A stretch of DNA of 64,000 bases from an uncultured Parabacteroides sp. (GTDB lineage Bacteria; Bacteroidota; Bacteroidia; Bacteroidales; Tannerellaceae), in assembly GCA_910577325.1 (NCBI GenBank), contig CAJTMR010000013.1, positions 30,540-94,539 on the forward strand, given 5' to 3'. Below are positions 1 to 7,927 of the stretch, piece after piece. The notes below the pieces were generated by a model. It was not told the DNA's origin and ran no database searches. It was given only the letters and a program-made list of their open reading frames with translations. Both the position numbers and the translations under genes were made by a program. The stretch's first letter is position 1; each line of letters starts with the position of its first letter.

Positions 1-151
1 TTCCGTTGAAAACGATATTGCCGTTTACTAATGACGCACGCTGTTCTCCTGTCAGGAACTTTCCGGTTTCCGTATGTACATATTCTCCATGTAATACAAA
101 CGAAATGGCTTTTTCTGTCATAATGCCGACATTCACTACAGGTACTTTCAC
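1..151 (-). CDS. SpoIID/LytB-domain protein, N-terminal fragment (runs off the window)
   Basis: About 50 codons read leftwards from a GTG at 151-149 and stay open to the window edge; the peptide begins (M)KVPVVNVGIMTEKAISF and continues with VLHGEYV and LTGEQRASLVNGNIVFNG. This resembles the N-terminus of the SpoIID/LytB-domain (amidase-enhancer-like) proteins of Bacteroidales, which are related to cell-wall hydrolase modulators. The start lies 4 bases past the stop of the upstream transporter gene, so the two are probably co-transcribed. An in-frame ATG ten codons later (GIM) is an alternative start. Only the first domain edge is visible, so the family call rests on resemblance of a short stretch. 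Confidence 0.6.
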   Translation of the reverse strand, partial: MKVPVVNVGIMTEKAISFVLHGEYVHTETGKFLTGEQRASLVNGNIVFNG

Positions 152-155
152 ACTA

Positions 156-2150
156 CTATTTTTTTGCTTTTAATGAACTTATTGCCAAGTATGTGATCAG
201 GATGGCATACATCACAATAGCCAATGCTCCTGCTGAGTTGCTTTCCATCCATTCGATATTGACCAGGTTGATACCTGCAAAACGCATGGCTGCGCTGACG
301 ACTCCCATCAAAGCACCGCCAGCGATGAAACCGGATGCCAGCAAAGTCCCTTTTTCCAAACGTGCACTGTTCAGAGCCTGGTCTTTGGTGCGGCTGCCTA
401 CATACCAACTGATGAGACCACCGATCAGCAACGGCGTGTTCAACTCCAGCGGAATAAACATGCCCAATGCGAATGCCAGTGCCGGAATCTTACAGAAGTT
501 CAGGATGATTGCCAGAATAGCGCCGATGGCATACAGTGCCCAAGGAGCACTCGAACCGCTCATCAATGGCTCAATGACCGCGGCCATCGCATTGGCTTGT
601 GGAGCGGACAACTGACCGCTTGTAAAGCCATATGCCTGATTCAGGATCAAGATCACGCCGCCTACGGTAGCTGCCGAGACCAATGTTCCGAGGAACTTCC
701 AGCATTCTTGCTTGGCAGGCGTGTTGCCGATCCAATATCCGATCTTCAGGTCTGTGATGAAACCGCCTGCCATCGAAAGCGCCGTACACACCACACCACC
801 GATAATCAGTGCCGATACCATACCCGACGGGCCTTTCAGCCCGACAGCAACCAGAATAATGGATGCCAGAATTAGAGTCATCAGCGTCATGCCAGAAACA
901 GGGTTGGTTCCGACAATGGCAATCGCGTTGGCGGCAACGGTAGTGAAAAGAAAAGCGATTATGCCGACGATCAACAGCCCGATCAACGCGTAGTACCAGT
1001 TATCCAGGACGCCGAAATGGAAGAACAGATACGTTACGATCAGTGTTGCAAAAATACCGATGGCGATCACTTTCATCGAGAGGTCTTTCTGTGTACGGAT
1101 CTCTTCCGTCTGCACAGCTCCCGTTTTTCCTTTTAACTCTTTGGCGGCAAGTCCCACGGCGCCTTTGATGATTCCCCACGATTTAATGATGCCGATCACG
1201 CCAGCGGTCGCGATACCTCCGATACCGATGTGGCGGGCATAAGTGGTGAAAATCTCTTCTGCACTCATACTTCCTACCGCCTGTGTGATGGCATCATTGC
1301 CGAATGTCAAGACTTCAATTCTGAAAATGGCAGACATCAGCGGGATGATTACCAACCATACTAAGAATGATCCGGCACAGATGATGGCCGAATATTTTAA
1401 TCCGATAATATAGCCCAACCCCAACACGGCAGCACCGGTATTCACTTTGAATACGACTTTCGCCTTGTCGGCCAGCGTCTCGCCGATACTGACGATACGT
1501 GTGCTGACTGTCTCGCTCCACCAGCCGAAGGTTACGATGATGAAGTCGTACAGACCTCCGATCAGGCCCGCATAGATAAGCGGTTTCGCCTGATTGCCTC
1601 CCTTCTCGCCGGACACCAGTACTTGTGTGGTGGCAGTCGCTTCCGGGAACGGATATTTACCGTGCATAGTTGATACGAAATACTTCCGGAACGGGATCAG
1701 GAGCAGAATGCCGAGGATGCCGCCCAAAAGTGAGCTCATGAATACTTCGAAGAAATTGATCGTGATCTCCGGATACTTGTCCTGTAAGATGTAAAGGGCG
1801 GGTAGCGTAAATATGGCTCCTGCCACGATCACACCGCTGTTTGCCCCGATGGACTGGATAATGACGTTTTCGCCCAGCGCGTTTTTACGTTTGAACCCGC
1901 TGGATAATCCGACTGCTATGATCGCGATCGGGATGGCGGCCTCGAATACTTGTCCGACTTTCAGTCCGAGGAACGCTGCCGCCGCACTGAACAGGACGGC
2001 CATGACAAGTCCCCAGAATACGGACCAGGGGGTTACTTCTCGATACTGTTTGTCGGGTGACAGGATGGGTTTATATATTTCACCATCTTTCAGTTCTCTG
2101 TAGGCGTTTTCCGGTAGCCCGCTCACCTTTTCTTCATCTTCCTTTTTCAC
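156..2150 (-). CDS. OPT family oligopeptide transporter
   Basis: A 664-residue polytopic membrane protein of the OPT (oligopeptide transporter) family, expected to import small peptides or metal-chelate-like substrates across the inner membrane using the ion gradient. The sequence shows an acidic/lysine-rich cytoplasmic N-terminus (MKKEDEEKVSG), then about fifteen hydrophobic segments, with the family-typical stretches GLKVGQVFEAAIPIAI near residue 63 and GENVIIQSIGANSGVIVAG near residue 93. Length is normal for bacterial OPT proteins. The start is GTG (2150-2148); no better in-frame ATG lies nearby. It is followed after 4 bases by the SpoIID/LytB gene and has its own strong promoter at 2190-2221. 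The substrate cannot be told from sequence. Confidence 0.93.
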   Translation of the reverse strand: MKKEDEEKVSGLPENAYRELKDGEIYKPILSPDKQYREVTPWSVFWGLVMAVLFSAAAAFLGLKVGQVFEAAIPIAIIAVGLSSGFKRKNALGENVIIQSIGANSGVIVAGAIFTLPALYILQDKYPEITINFFEVFMSSLLGGILGILLLIPFRKYFVSTMHGKYPFPEATATTQVLVSGEKGGNQAKPLIYAGLIGGLYDFIIVTFGWWSETVSTRIVSIGETLADKAKVVFKVNTGAAVLGLGYIIGLKYSAIICAGSFLVWLVIIPLMSAIFRIEVLTFGNDAITQAVGSMSAEEIFTTYARHIGIGGIATAGVIGIIKSWGIIKGAVGLAAKELKGKTGAVQTEEIRTQKDLSMKVIAIGIFATLIVTYLFFHFGVLDNWYYALIGLLIVGIIAFLFTTVAANAIAIVGTNPVSGMTLMTLILASIILVAVGLKGPSGMVSALIIGGVVCTALSMAGGFITDLKIGYWIGNTPAKQECWKFLGTLVSAATVGGVILILNQAYGFTSGQLSAPQANAMAAVIEPLMSGSSAPWALYAIGAILAIILNFCKIPALAFALGMFIPLELNTPLLIGGLISWYVGSRTKDQALNSARLEKGTLLASGFIAGGALMGVVSAAMRFAGINLVNIEWMESNSAGALAIVMYAILITYLAISSLKAKK

Positions 2151-2189
2151 GGTGTTTATTATTTAGTTAGAATTATCGGATATCAGAGG

Positions 2190-2221
2190 CAAAGCTACAT
2201 TATTTCTTGGTAAGAAACAAA
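2190..2221 (-). promoter_or_regulatory. Promoter of the OPT transporter gene
   Basis: On the minus strand TTTG (2221-2218) is separated by 20 bases from TAGCTTTG (2197-2190). This fits the Bacteroidetes sigma-ABfr consensus TTTG-N19-21-TAnnTTTG. The transcription start would fall near 2183, leaving a leader of about 33 bases before the GTG start at 2150. Confidence 0.75.
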
Positions 2222-2362
2222 TCCATCGTTTAGGAGAAATTAGCTGCCGAATTTGACGGCTTAATTGTATCTTGTAAGTTGTCCGTCTGCCGGGATCGTT
2301 CGTTTATAAGCGGACAACTTGCAATGATAGAAAAAGAACCCGTATATAAAGGAGATTTTGCT

Positions 2363-2370
2363 TATCTTTG
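2363..2370 (+). promoter_or_regulatory. Promoter -7 element of recR operon
   Basis: TATCTTTG matches the Bacteroidetes -7 consensus TAnnTTTG and lies 26 bases before the recR ATG at 2396. It excludes the in-frame ATG at 2279 as the real start, because that codon lies upstream of the predicted transcription start. Confidence 0.65.
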
Positions 2371-2395
2371 CCGAAGGAAGAAGATAAACAAACGA

Positions 2396-3019
2396 ATGAA
2401 TCAAAAATATCCATCAGTTTTATTGGAAAATGCCGTGAATGAATTGTCGTCATTGCCGGGAGTGGGGCGGAAGACGGCACTTAGGTTGGCGCTTTATATG
2501 CTTCGCCGGGATGTTGGCTATACGGAAGGGTTTGCCTCTGCGTTGTTGGCGCTTCGCCGGGATGTCAAATATTGTAAGGTCTGTCATAATATCTGCGACG
2601 ATGATGTATGCTCTATCTGTGTCGACTGCCAGCGTGATCATGCGACGGTCTGCGTGGTTGAGAATATCAAGGAAGTGATGGCGATTGAAAACACGGGGCA
2701 ATTCCGTGGCGTTTATCATGTTCTGGGCGGTATTATTTCGCCGATGGACGGGATCGGTCCGGGTGATTTGCAGATCGACAGTCTAATACAGCGGGTTGCC
2801 GCAGGAGAAGTGCAGGAAGTAGTCCTTGCACTCAGTACGACAATGGAAGGCGACACGACGAATTTTTTCATATACCGCAAGCTCTCATCATACAATGTGA
2901 AAATTTCGGTCATCGCTCGTGGTGTCTCCATTGGCGACGAAATTGAATATGCCGATGAAATAACGTTGGGACGTTCCATCGTGAATCGTACCAGTTTCAA
3001 CGACTCCATCAAAATATAA
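2396..3019 (+). CDS. recR: Recombination mediator RecR
   Basis: A 207-residue RecR, which acts with RecO/RecF to load RecA on gapped single-stranded DNA. Domains in order: an N-terminal helix-hairpin-helix with LPGVGRKTALRLALYML (about residues 20-36), a C4 zinc finger with Cys60, Cys63, Cys72 and Cys75, then a Toprim domain starting at about residue 84 (VCVVENIKEVMAIE) with YHVLGGIISPMDGIGP. The reading frame stays open further upstream to 2279, but the -7 element at 2363 and the family's usual length of about 200 residues support the ATG at 2396. A glycosyltransferase gene follows after 7 bases and is probably in the same transcript. Confidence 0.95.
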   Translation: MNQKYPSVLLENAVNELSSLPGVGRKTALRLALYMLRRDVGYTEGFASALLALRRDVKYCKVCHNICDDDVCSICVDCQRDHATVCVVENIKEVMAIENTGQFRGVYHVLGGIISPMDGIGPGDLQIDSLIQRVAAGEVQEVVLALSTTMEGDTTNFFIYRKLSSYNVKISVIARGVSIGDEIEYADEITLGRSIVNRTSFNDSIKI

Positions 3020-3026
3020 TTAATTT

Positions 3027-4181
3027 ATGAAGCTTTCTGTAATCATAGTCAATTATAACGTAAAATACTTTCTTGAACAGTGCCTCTGTTCTGTCCGTGC
3101 TGCCATTGCGGGGATAGAGGCGGAAGTACTGGTTGTCGATAATCATTCGGCCGACGGTTCTGTCGAATACCTTCGCCCGCGTTTTCCGGAAGTCACTTTT
3201 ATCGAGAATAAGGATAATCCGGGATTTGCCAAAGCGAATAACCAGGCGATCCGGATCAGTAGCGGAGAATATGTTCTCCTGCTGAACCCCGACACCGTGA
3301 TAGGCGAGGAGTGCATACGTTCCCTTTGTTTCTTTATGGACGAACACCCAGAAGCGGGCGGTATCGGGGTGAAGATGTTGGACGGACACGGCGCTTTTCT
3401 GGCGGAAAGCAAGCGGAGTTTTCCTTCTCCCTGGGTCTCTTTTTGTAGGCTGTTCGGGTTGTCGAAGCTGTTTCCCTCTTCACGCTTGTTTGCCCGTTAC
3501 AGCCTGCCGTATTTGAATAAGGAGAAGCAGCATAAGGTCGAGGTATTGGCGGGCGCTTTTATGTTCCTTCGCCGTGAAGCACTGGATAAAGTGGGGCTGT
3601 TGGACGAGTCTTTCTTCATGTATGGCGAAGATATCGATTTGTCCTACCGGATTGTGCAAGGAGGATATACTAATTACTATATCCCTGAACGTATTCTTCA
3701 TTATAAAGGAGAAAGCACGAAGCATGGTGATATCAAATATGTAAAAGCCTTTTATGGAGCCATGTTGATATTTTATCGGAAATATTATCCGCATTCTGGC
3801 TGGCTGATGAGCACGGTTATCCGTTTGGCCGTTCTGCTGAAAGCATCTATTTCCGTTGTCGCCGGTATGTCGGGGCTGAAGCTGAAACCTCGGACGAGAC
3901 ATTGCCGCCTGCTGGTGCTTTGCCGGGAAGAAGAGTTTGAGGAGGTGAAAGCTGCCTGTGTGAAACGAATGCCGGAACTGGAATATGTCAATCTTTGGAA
4001 TCTGAATGAAGAACGTTTGGTCGATGCTATCTGCCGCCGTAACCAGATGAAGCGTTTTACCGATTTGGCATTCTGTTACCCGGATGCCCGTTTCGAGCAG
4101 ATACTTTTATTGATGGACAAGGTGGTAGATAAAAAAATCAACTATCATATATATAATAAAGAAAGCAAGCGATTGATCTGA
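3027..4181 (+). CDS. Glycosyltransferase family 2 (rhamnosyltransferase-like)
   Basis: A 384-residue GT2 enzyme of the WbbL-like group, expected to transfer a sugar from a nucleotide donor to a lipid- or polysaccharide-linked acceptor at the cytoplasmic membrane face. The GT-A fold signatures are visible: VIIVNYN at the N-terminus, VVDNHSADGS near residue 36, LLLNPDT (the DxD-equivalent) near residue 86, and MYGEDIDLSYR near residue 197, which carries the catalytic acidic pair. The C-terminal third has one hydrophobic stretch (about residues 255-275) and a family-unique tail rich in charged residues. It sits between recR and a GNAT gene, overlapping the latter by one base (TGATG). The acceptor is unknown. 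Confidence 0.85.
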   Translation: MKLSVIIVNYNVKYFLEQCLCSVRAAIAGIEAEVLVVDNHSADGSVEYLRPRFPEVTFIENKDNPGFAKANNQAIRISSGEYVLLLNPDTVIGEECIRSLCFFMDEHPEAGGIGVKMLDGHGAFLAESKRSFPSPWVSFCRLFGLSKLFPSSRLFARYSLPYLNKEKQHKVEVLAGAFMFLRREALDKVGLLDESFFMYGEDIDLSYRIVQGGYTNYYIPERILHYKGESTKHGDIKYVKAFYGAMLIFYRKYYPHSGWLMSTVIRLAVLLKASISVVAGMSGLKLKPRTRHCRLLVLCREEEFEEVKAACVKRMPELEYVNLWNLNEERLVDAICRRNQMKRFTDLAFCYPDARFEQILLLMDKVVDKKINYHIYNKESKRLI

Positions 4182-4723
4182 TGAAAATGGAATTACTTCA
4201 AAATGAAACTGTTCGTCTTCGTGCCCCGGAACCGGAAGATTTGGAATTGCTCTATGTTTGGGAAAATAACCCCGAATGGTGGGAACTTGGTAATACGTTA
4301 GCACCTTATTCTCGTTATCTGTTGAAGGAATATATAGCAGAATCTCACCGGGATATATTCGATTTGAAGCAATTGCGCCTGATGATCGATCTTTGTCCTA
4401 CGGGGGTGACGGCTGGTATGCTGGATTTGTATGATTTTGACCCGCATCATCGCAGGGCAGGAATCGGCATATTGGTCGATCCGCTTTACCAAAAGAAAGG
4501 AGTGGCGACAGAAGCGTTGAAACTGTTGATCGGATATGCTTTTTCTTATTTGAAGTTACATCAACTTTTCGTGCATATCCCGATAAGGAACGAATCCAGT
4601 GCAGCCCTCTTTACTCGTTGTGGCTTTACCGTGACTGGTATATTGACAGATTGGATAACGACAAAAGATGGTTATTCGGATGTCTTGACAATGCAACGAA
4701 TCAATGATCAAATTAAGAAATAA
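4181..4723 (+). CDS. GNAT family N-acetyltransferase (RimJ/RimL-like)
   Basis: A 180-residue GNAT acetyltransferase. The N-terminus RLRAPEPEDLELLYVWENN is typical of the RimJ/RimL/SpeG-like Acetyltransf_3 group. The acetyl-CoA binding motif A appears as GIGILVDPLYQKKGVATEAL at about residues 90-110, and motif B as LHQLFVHIPIRNESSAALFTRCGF near residue 127. Its ATG overlaps the stop of the upstream glycosyltransferase gene by one base, so it is translationally coupled to it. The substrate (protein N-terminus, polyamine or amino sugar) cannot be decided; the neighbour suggests a possible sugar-modification role, which is inference. Confidence 0.85.
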   Translation: MKMELLQNETVRLRAPEPEDLELLYVWENNPEWWELGNTLAPYSRYLLKEYIAESHRDIFDLKQLRLMIDLCPTGVTAGMLDLYDFDPHHRRAGIGILVDPLYQKKGVATEALKLLIGYAFSYLKLHQLFVHIPIRNESSAALFTRCGFTVTGILTDWITTKDGYSDVLTMQRINDQIKK

Positions 4724-5132
4724 ACTCGAGTCTTATTTTTTATTATTAGTTCAAGCAGGGCAACCGCACCAAAAATTGCTATCCGGAATCACTTCTCTTC
4801 TTCCATAAAAATTTCGCAAATCAACTATCATACTATCATATCCGGTTGTTAACTATTGTTTCACAATATGTTAAGGCATGATAGTAGATGTTTTTTACTA
4901 TCATTCTACTATCATGCATCTATCATGTTTTTTACATGGCTATTCACTTATATGGCTGATAACATGATATTTATGTTTATATGTACAAAAATAACCATCG
5001 ACAAAACGGGATCATTTAAATATAAAACGAGGCATAAAACGACCTTTTTCGCCGAATAAGATGCAAAAACAAGGCATAAAAGCACCTCCAACATGGCTAA
5101 TAAACTTCTCTGCATCCCCGTCTGAGCTTCGC

Positions 5133-5200
5133 GCAGACCCGGGTCTGCACCTCCCCGGCACCCGGGTCTCCATACTGCTTACACCCGGGTCTCAAGCGGC
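5133..5200. repeat. Palindromic CCCGGGTCT repeat cluster in element centre
   Basis: GCAGACCCGGGTCTGC (5133-5148) is a perfect 16-base palindrome. It is followed by two more ACCCGGGTCT units spaced about 30 and 25 bases apart. The same arrangement (with CAGACCCGGGTCTG at 33555-33568) recurs in the second element copy, although the sequence between units differs. This retention suggests that the palindromes are functional parts of the element, possibly a recognition site or a structured RNA. That is inference. Confidence 0.6.
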
Positions 5201-5383
5201 TTTGCAAGCTGTTTTTGACAAAAGAAAAGCCTGTCTTGATGAAAAAAGAAGCCGTTTTAACATGTTTTGCACCTGTTCCCGGACGGTCTCTGTTTTTATC
5301 GTATAATTGATACACAGTATGTTATCGTTTTTAACTATGATAGTTGTGATAGGTGAATGATAGTTCAAAACGGCAACTATCAT
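5192..5383 (-). CDS. Possible small protein within the fold-back element (63 aa)
   Basis: A 63-codon frame on the minus strand, beginning MIVAVLNYHSPITTIIV and ending LLSKTACKAA. The same frame, with identical length and no indel, exists in the second element copy (33613-33804). Of eight base differences between the copies in this frame, six fall at third codon positions and five are synonymous. That is more than expected for non-coding DNA, but the sample is tiny. The frame is open upstream to 5473, but only the part from this Met is shared. No domain is recognised and no ribosome-binding site or promoter is evident, so it may be a chance frame in a structured element. Confidence 0.3.
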   Translation of the reverse strand: MIVAVLNYHSPITTIIVKNDNILCINYTIKTETVREQVQNMLKRLLFSSRQAFLLSKTACKAA

Positions 5384-5522
5384 GCCATAACATATTGATT
5401 TAAAACAATATACGGGCGGATATGACAGTATGATAGTTGCTTTTGCAAAAACGTTTATGTAATTAGTCCGCATCAGTGGCGAAAACAGATGGACGCTTTA
5501 TGATTTTGGTGCGGTTGCCCTG

Positions 5523-6119
5523 TTAATTCAAGGAGGGTTCTTTCGGATATTTTGTCCATGTTTTATATTGGTTGCCAAGTGATTCGAGCGTTTTTCTCCA
5601 AAAGTCTTCTCCTTCGGCGAGCAGTACGTTTCGGTTGGAGGCATAACTGACAACCCATGAATTTTTGTTTATTTCGTCATGCAATTGTCCTTTTTGCCAT
5701 CCGGAGTAACCCAAGAAGAATTTTACTTTTCCTTCGATAGGATGTCCGTTTTGAATGTAGCGTACCAATGTGTTGAAATCACCGTCGAAATAGAGATGAT
5801 CGTTTATCTTGAGTGAGTTCGGAATAATCATCTCTCCTAAGGAATGTATGAAAAACAGGCGGTTGGCACTGACCGGACCGCCTAAATAAATCGGTATTTT
5901 CGGAAATTCCTGCAAATCGGTAAAGAAAGTGTTGACCGATAACTCTGTTTTTTTGTTTAATACAAGACCCATCGACCCCTCTTGCGTGTGTTCCACCAAT
6001 AGCACAACGGAACGTTGAAAGTAGGCATCTTGTAAAAAAGGTTCTGATATCAAAAGACTTCCTTGAGCCGGAAGTATGTCATTATGAGTTACTTTGAATA
6101 TATTGTTATATCTTGCCAT
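5523..6119 (-). CDS. YqgE/AlgH family protein
   Basis: A 198-residue member of the YqgE/AlgH family (DUF179), a widely conserved cytosolic protein of unclear biochemical role. Family landmarks: PAQGSLLISEPFLQDAYFQRSVVLLVEH at about residues 17-45, GSMGLVLNKKTE at about 48-59, and IYLGGPVSANRLFFIHSL near residue 77. Length is normal. The stop codon TAA at 5525-5523 directly abuts the right terminal repeat of the fold-back element, and the proposed target duplication would preserve the last Asn codon and stop. It lies downstream of the aminotransferase gene on the same strand but is separated from it by a terminator at 6188-6232, so it probably has its own promoter. Confidence 0.93.
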   Translation of the reverse strand: MARYNNIFKVTHNDILPAQGSLLISEPFLQDAYFQRSVVLLVEHTQEGSMGLVLNKKTELSVNTFFTDLQEFPKIPIYLGGPVSANRLFFIHSLGEMIIPNSLKINDHLYFDGDFNTLVRYIQNGHPIEGKVKFFLGYSGWQKGQLHDEINKNSWVVSYASNRNVLLAEGEDFWRKTLESLGNQYKTWTKYPKEPSLN

Positions 6120-6187
6120 GACAGGGTGCTACTTGCTGGTTAATAAAACAGTGGCAATATATGGCTTTTGGTGAAAAAAAACAAATG

Positions 6188-6232
6188 AAAAGCCGGACTT
6201 TCTTGTTAATGAACTATAAATGAAAGTCCGGC
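6188..6232 (-). terminator. Intrinsic terminator after the aminotransferase gene
   Basis: A perfect 11-bp stem, GCCGGACTTTC (6192-6202) pairing with GAAAGTCCGGC (6222-6232), with a 19-base loop. Read on the minus strand the stem is followed by TTTTCATTTG. It starts 10 bases after the aminotransferase stop codon. Confidence 0.8.
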
Positions 6233-6241
6233 CTGTGTTAA

Positions 6242-7555
6242 TTATGCGGAGTGATTCTCTTTAAACAGCCTCAGACGTTCTTCCAAAAGGGCATATTGAT
6301 GCGGTTTGATAAAAGAAGTACAAGCGCGCAGGCCTTCTTGAGTACTGCCTGTCGTGCTCAATGAAATAGCACTTATACCATAATAAATGAGTTCTTCCAT
6401 CAATTCTCCGCCTGTCATTCCCGGATAACCGATCGTGAAATAGAATCCGTCCGCGATAGGTTCGTCTATGTCATGATCATAGACAATCCGGAAGCCATAA
6501 TCGGTAAAGATCTTTTTCAGTTTTTTTGCCCGGTATCCGTATTCTTGTACTTCTGAAATAAAATCGAATGTACCGTCTGCCGCCGCTTTGAACATGGCTG
6601 CCAATGCGAATTGCGCCGAATGGCTTGTACCGGATGACAGAGCATACAATACGCGATGAATATACACGGTTCCGAACGTTCCGCCTCCGTAGCGTTGTGT
6701 CAATCCGGAATAAGTCCGGTGATATAGTTTGTCGGAGATTGCTGTGATACCTATACGCTGGCCGGCATAACTGAATGCTTTCGAGCCTGAAATCTGTAAG
6801 ATGTAATTGTCCGTATAGCGAGCAACTGTTGCCTGGAAAGGCGCTTCAAACGGTTTTCCCAACGGTTTTCGGAAATCCATAGCGAAATAGGCCAGATCTT
6901 CGATCACGATTGTGTCGTATTTGTCGGCCATGTATCCGATGATCTTCAGCTCTTCTTCAGTCAAACAAAACCAGGCCGGATTGTTGGGGTTGGAGTAGAT
7001 CATGGCTGCAATGTTTCCTTTGGAGAGGTATTGTTCCAGTATGTTCCGGAGCTTTTCACCCCGGTGTTCATACACGTCGAACGATTTGTATTTATAGCCC
7101 ATGACTGTGATCTGCTGTTTTTGTACGGGAAATCCTGGATCGATAAAGAGAATAGTGTCCTTTTCCGGCGTGCATTGTCCGCAAACGAGAAATGAGGCGT
7201 ATGTTCCTTGCATGGAACCGGTTACGGGGACACAACTTTCAGGTGCTACGTCGATATCGATAAATGCCTTGATAAAACGGGATGCTTCCGCTTTTACATC
7301 GGGTGTTCCATTAATATTTGGATAGATGGAAGCAACGCCATCCTGAAGGGCTTTGATCTCAGCATTGATACCGACTTGAGCCGCTTTTAGTCCAGGAACT
7401 CCCATTTCCATGTGGATAAATTCTGTTTTAGTCTCTTGTTCGAGTTGAGTGGATATGGCAACGACCTCGCGGATCGTCGCTTTCCCGAAATCGGGAAGTC
7501 CGTAGCCATCTATGATTTTTCTGGCTACCTGATAATCTACCGGAGTATTCTTCAT
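6242..7555 (-). CDS. PLP-dependent aminotransferase class I/II
   Basis: A 437-residue fold-type I aminotransferase of the aspartate/aromatic aminotransferase-like superfamily, transferring an amino group between an amino acid and a 2-oxo acid with pyridoxal phosphate. Visible features: MEMGVPGL near the N-terminus, the cofactor-binding region VTGSMQGTYASFL, the PNNPAWF motif, the VIEDLAYFAMDF segment with the PLP-pyridine Asp and the Tyr, and QISGSKAFSYAGQRIG carrying the Schiff-base Lys. The frame is open to 7582, but the upstream Met would lie next to the -7 element at 7580-7587, so the ATG at 7555 (MKNTPVDYQ) is chosen. Substrate specificity cannot be read from sequence. Confidence 0.88.
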   Translation of the reverse strand: MKNTPVDYQVARKIIDGYGLPDFGKATIREVVAISTQLEQETKTEFIHMEMGVPGLKAAQVGINAEIKALQDGVASIYPNINGTPDVKAEASRFIKAFIDIDVAPESCVPVTGSMQGTYASFLVCGQCTPEKDTILFIDPGFPVQKQQITVMGYKYKSFDVYEHRGEKLRNILEQYLSKGNIAAMIYSNPNNPAWFCLTEEELKIIGYMADKYDTIVIEDLAYFAMDFRKPLGKPFEAPFQATVARYTDNYILQISGSKAFSYAGQRIGITAISDKLYHRTYSGLTQRYGGGTFGTVYIHRVLYALSSGTSHSAQFALAAMFKAAADGTFDFISEVQEYGYRAKKLKKIFTDYGFRIVYDHDIDEPIADGFYFTIGYPGMTGGELMEELIYYGISAISLSTTGSTQEGLRACTSFIKPHQYALLEERLRLFKENHSA

Positions 7556-7579
7556 GATTGTTATTGTTTGTATGAAGGA

Positions 7580-7587
7580 CAAAAGTA
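7580..7587 (-). promoter_or_regulatory. Promoter -7 element of aminotransferase gene
   Basis: On the minus strand this reads TACTTTTG, matching TAnnTTTG. It lies 24 bases upstream of the ATG at 7555, and it shows that the more upstream in-frame Met at 7582 cannot be used. No clear -33 TTTG at the usual spacing was found. Confidence 0.55.
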
Positions 7588-7628
7588 GAAAAATAATCTA
7601 TCCGACATAAATTTTTGCCACAAAACTA

Positions 7629-7658
7629 TTGCAAAATCCAAAATAATATCTACCTTTG
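7629..7658 (+). promoter_or_regulatory. Promoter of tRNA-Asp
   Basis: TTG at 7629-7631, a 19-base spacer, then TACCTTTG at 7651-7658. This is an excellent match to the Bacteroidetes housekeeping promoter. The predicted start near 7665 is about 30 bases upstream of the mature tRNA 5' end. Confidence 0.75.
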
Positions 7659-7693
7659 CACCGCAATCGAGAGAGATTACATGATAGAAAATT

Positions 7694-7767
7694 GGTTCGG
7701 TAGTTCAGTTGGTTAGAATACATGCCTGTCACGCATGGGGTCGCGGGTTCGAGTCCCGTCCGGACCG
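7694..7767 (+). tRNA. tRNA-Asp (anticodon GTC)
   Basis: A 74-base cloverleaf. The acceptor stem GGTTCGG (7694-7700) pairs with CCGGACC (7760-7766), with one T-G wobble, followed by discriminator G at 7767, the usual base for tRNA-Asp. The anticodon loop CTGTCAC contains GTC, and the T arm has GGGTTCGAGTCCC. The 3' CCA is not encoded (CCG follows). It has its own promoter and is followed by a rho-independent terminator at 7786-7817, so it is a single-gene transcription unit. Confidence 0.97.
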
Positions 7768-7785
7768 CCGGTTTAGAGTAAAAAA

Positions 7786-7817
7786 GTCTTTGGTTATCGT
7801 TGACCAAAGGCTTTTTT
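7786..7817 (+). terminator. Terminator of tRNA-Asp
   Basis: Stem GTCTTTGGT (7786-7794) pairs with ACCAAAGGC (7803-7811), 9 bp including one wobble, with an 8-base loop and a TTTTTT run. Confidence 0.85.
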
Positions 7818-7927
7818 ATTTTATACAGATAGCTCGTCGATAATTGCGTTGTAGTTCGTTTCTTTCAAAAGAGCAGGCTTTCATTAATAGGAAAGGATTG
7901 TATCGCTTTGGATCTGTAATGTTTAAG

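Larger units (their letters stand above)
4756..5522. mobile_element. Fold-back MITE-like element, full-length copy
   Basis: A 767-bp element bounded by perfect 19-bp terminal inverted repeats: CAGGGCAACCGCACCAAAA at 4756-4774 and its reverse complement at 5504-5522. The inverted homology continues imperfectly inward for roughly 250 bases per arm; for example the left arm near 4815-4880 and the reverse complement of the right arm near 5370-5440 share CAACTATCATACT, CATATCCG and CAATATGTTA(A/T)GGCATGATAG. Both arms carry iterated CTATCAT motifs. The centre has palindromic CCCGGGTCT repeats. The flanks TTAGTTCAAG (4746-4755) and TTAATTCAAG (5523-5532) look like a 10-bp target duplication with one mismatch. 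No transposase is encoded. A partial second copy lies at 33467-33943. Confidence 0.75.

Noticed and set aside
4800..5000. CRISPR-like array from repeated CTATCAT units
   Set aside because: Units are 7-8 bases with irregular spacing and belong to the inverted arms; there are no regular spacers and no cas genes.
5061..5306. Plus-strand 81-codon frame inside the fold-back element
   Set aside because: It runs through the palindromic centre and is not kept in the second copy; the minus-strand frame is the better candidate.
7598..7807. Minus-strand 69-codon frame across tRNA-Asp
   Set aside because: It is read through the reverse complement of the tRNA, a well-known kind of false gene (the TGLEPATP-type peptide).
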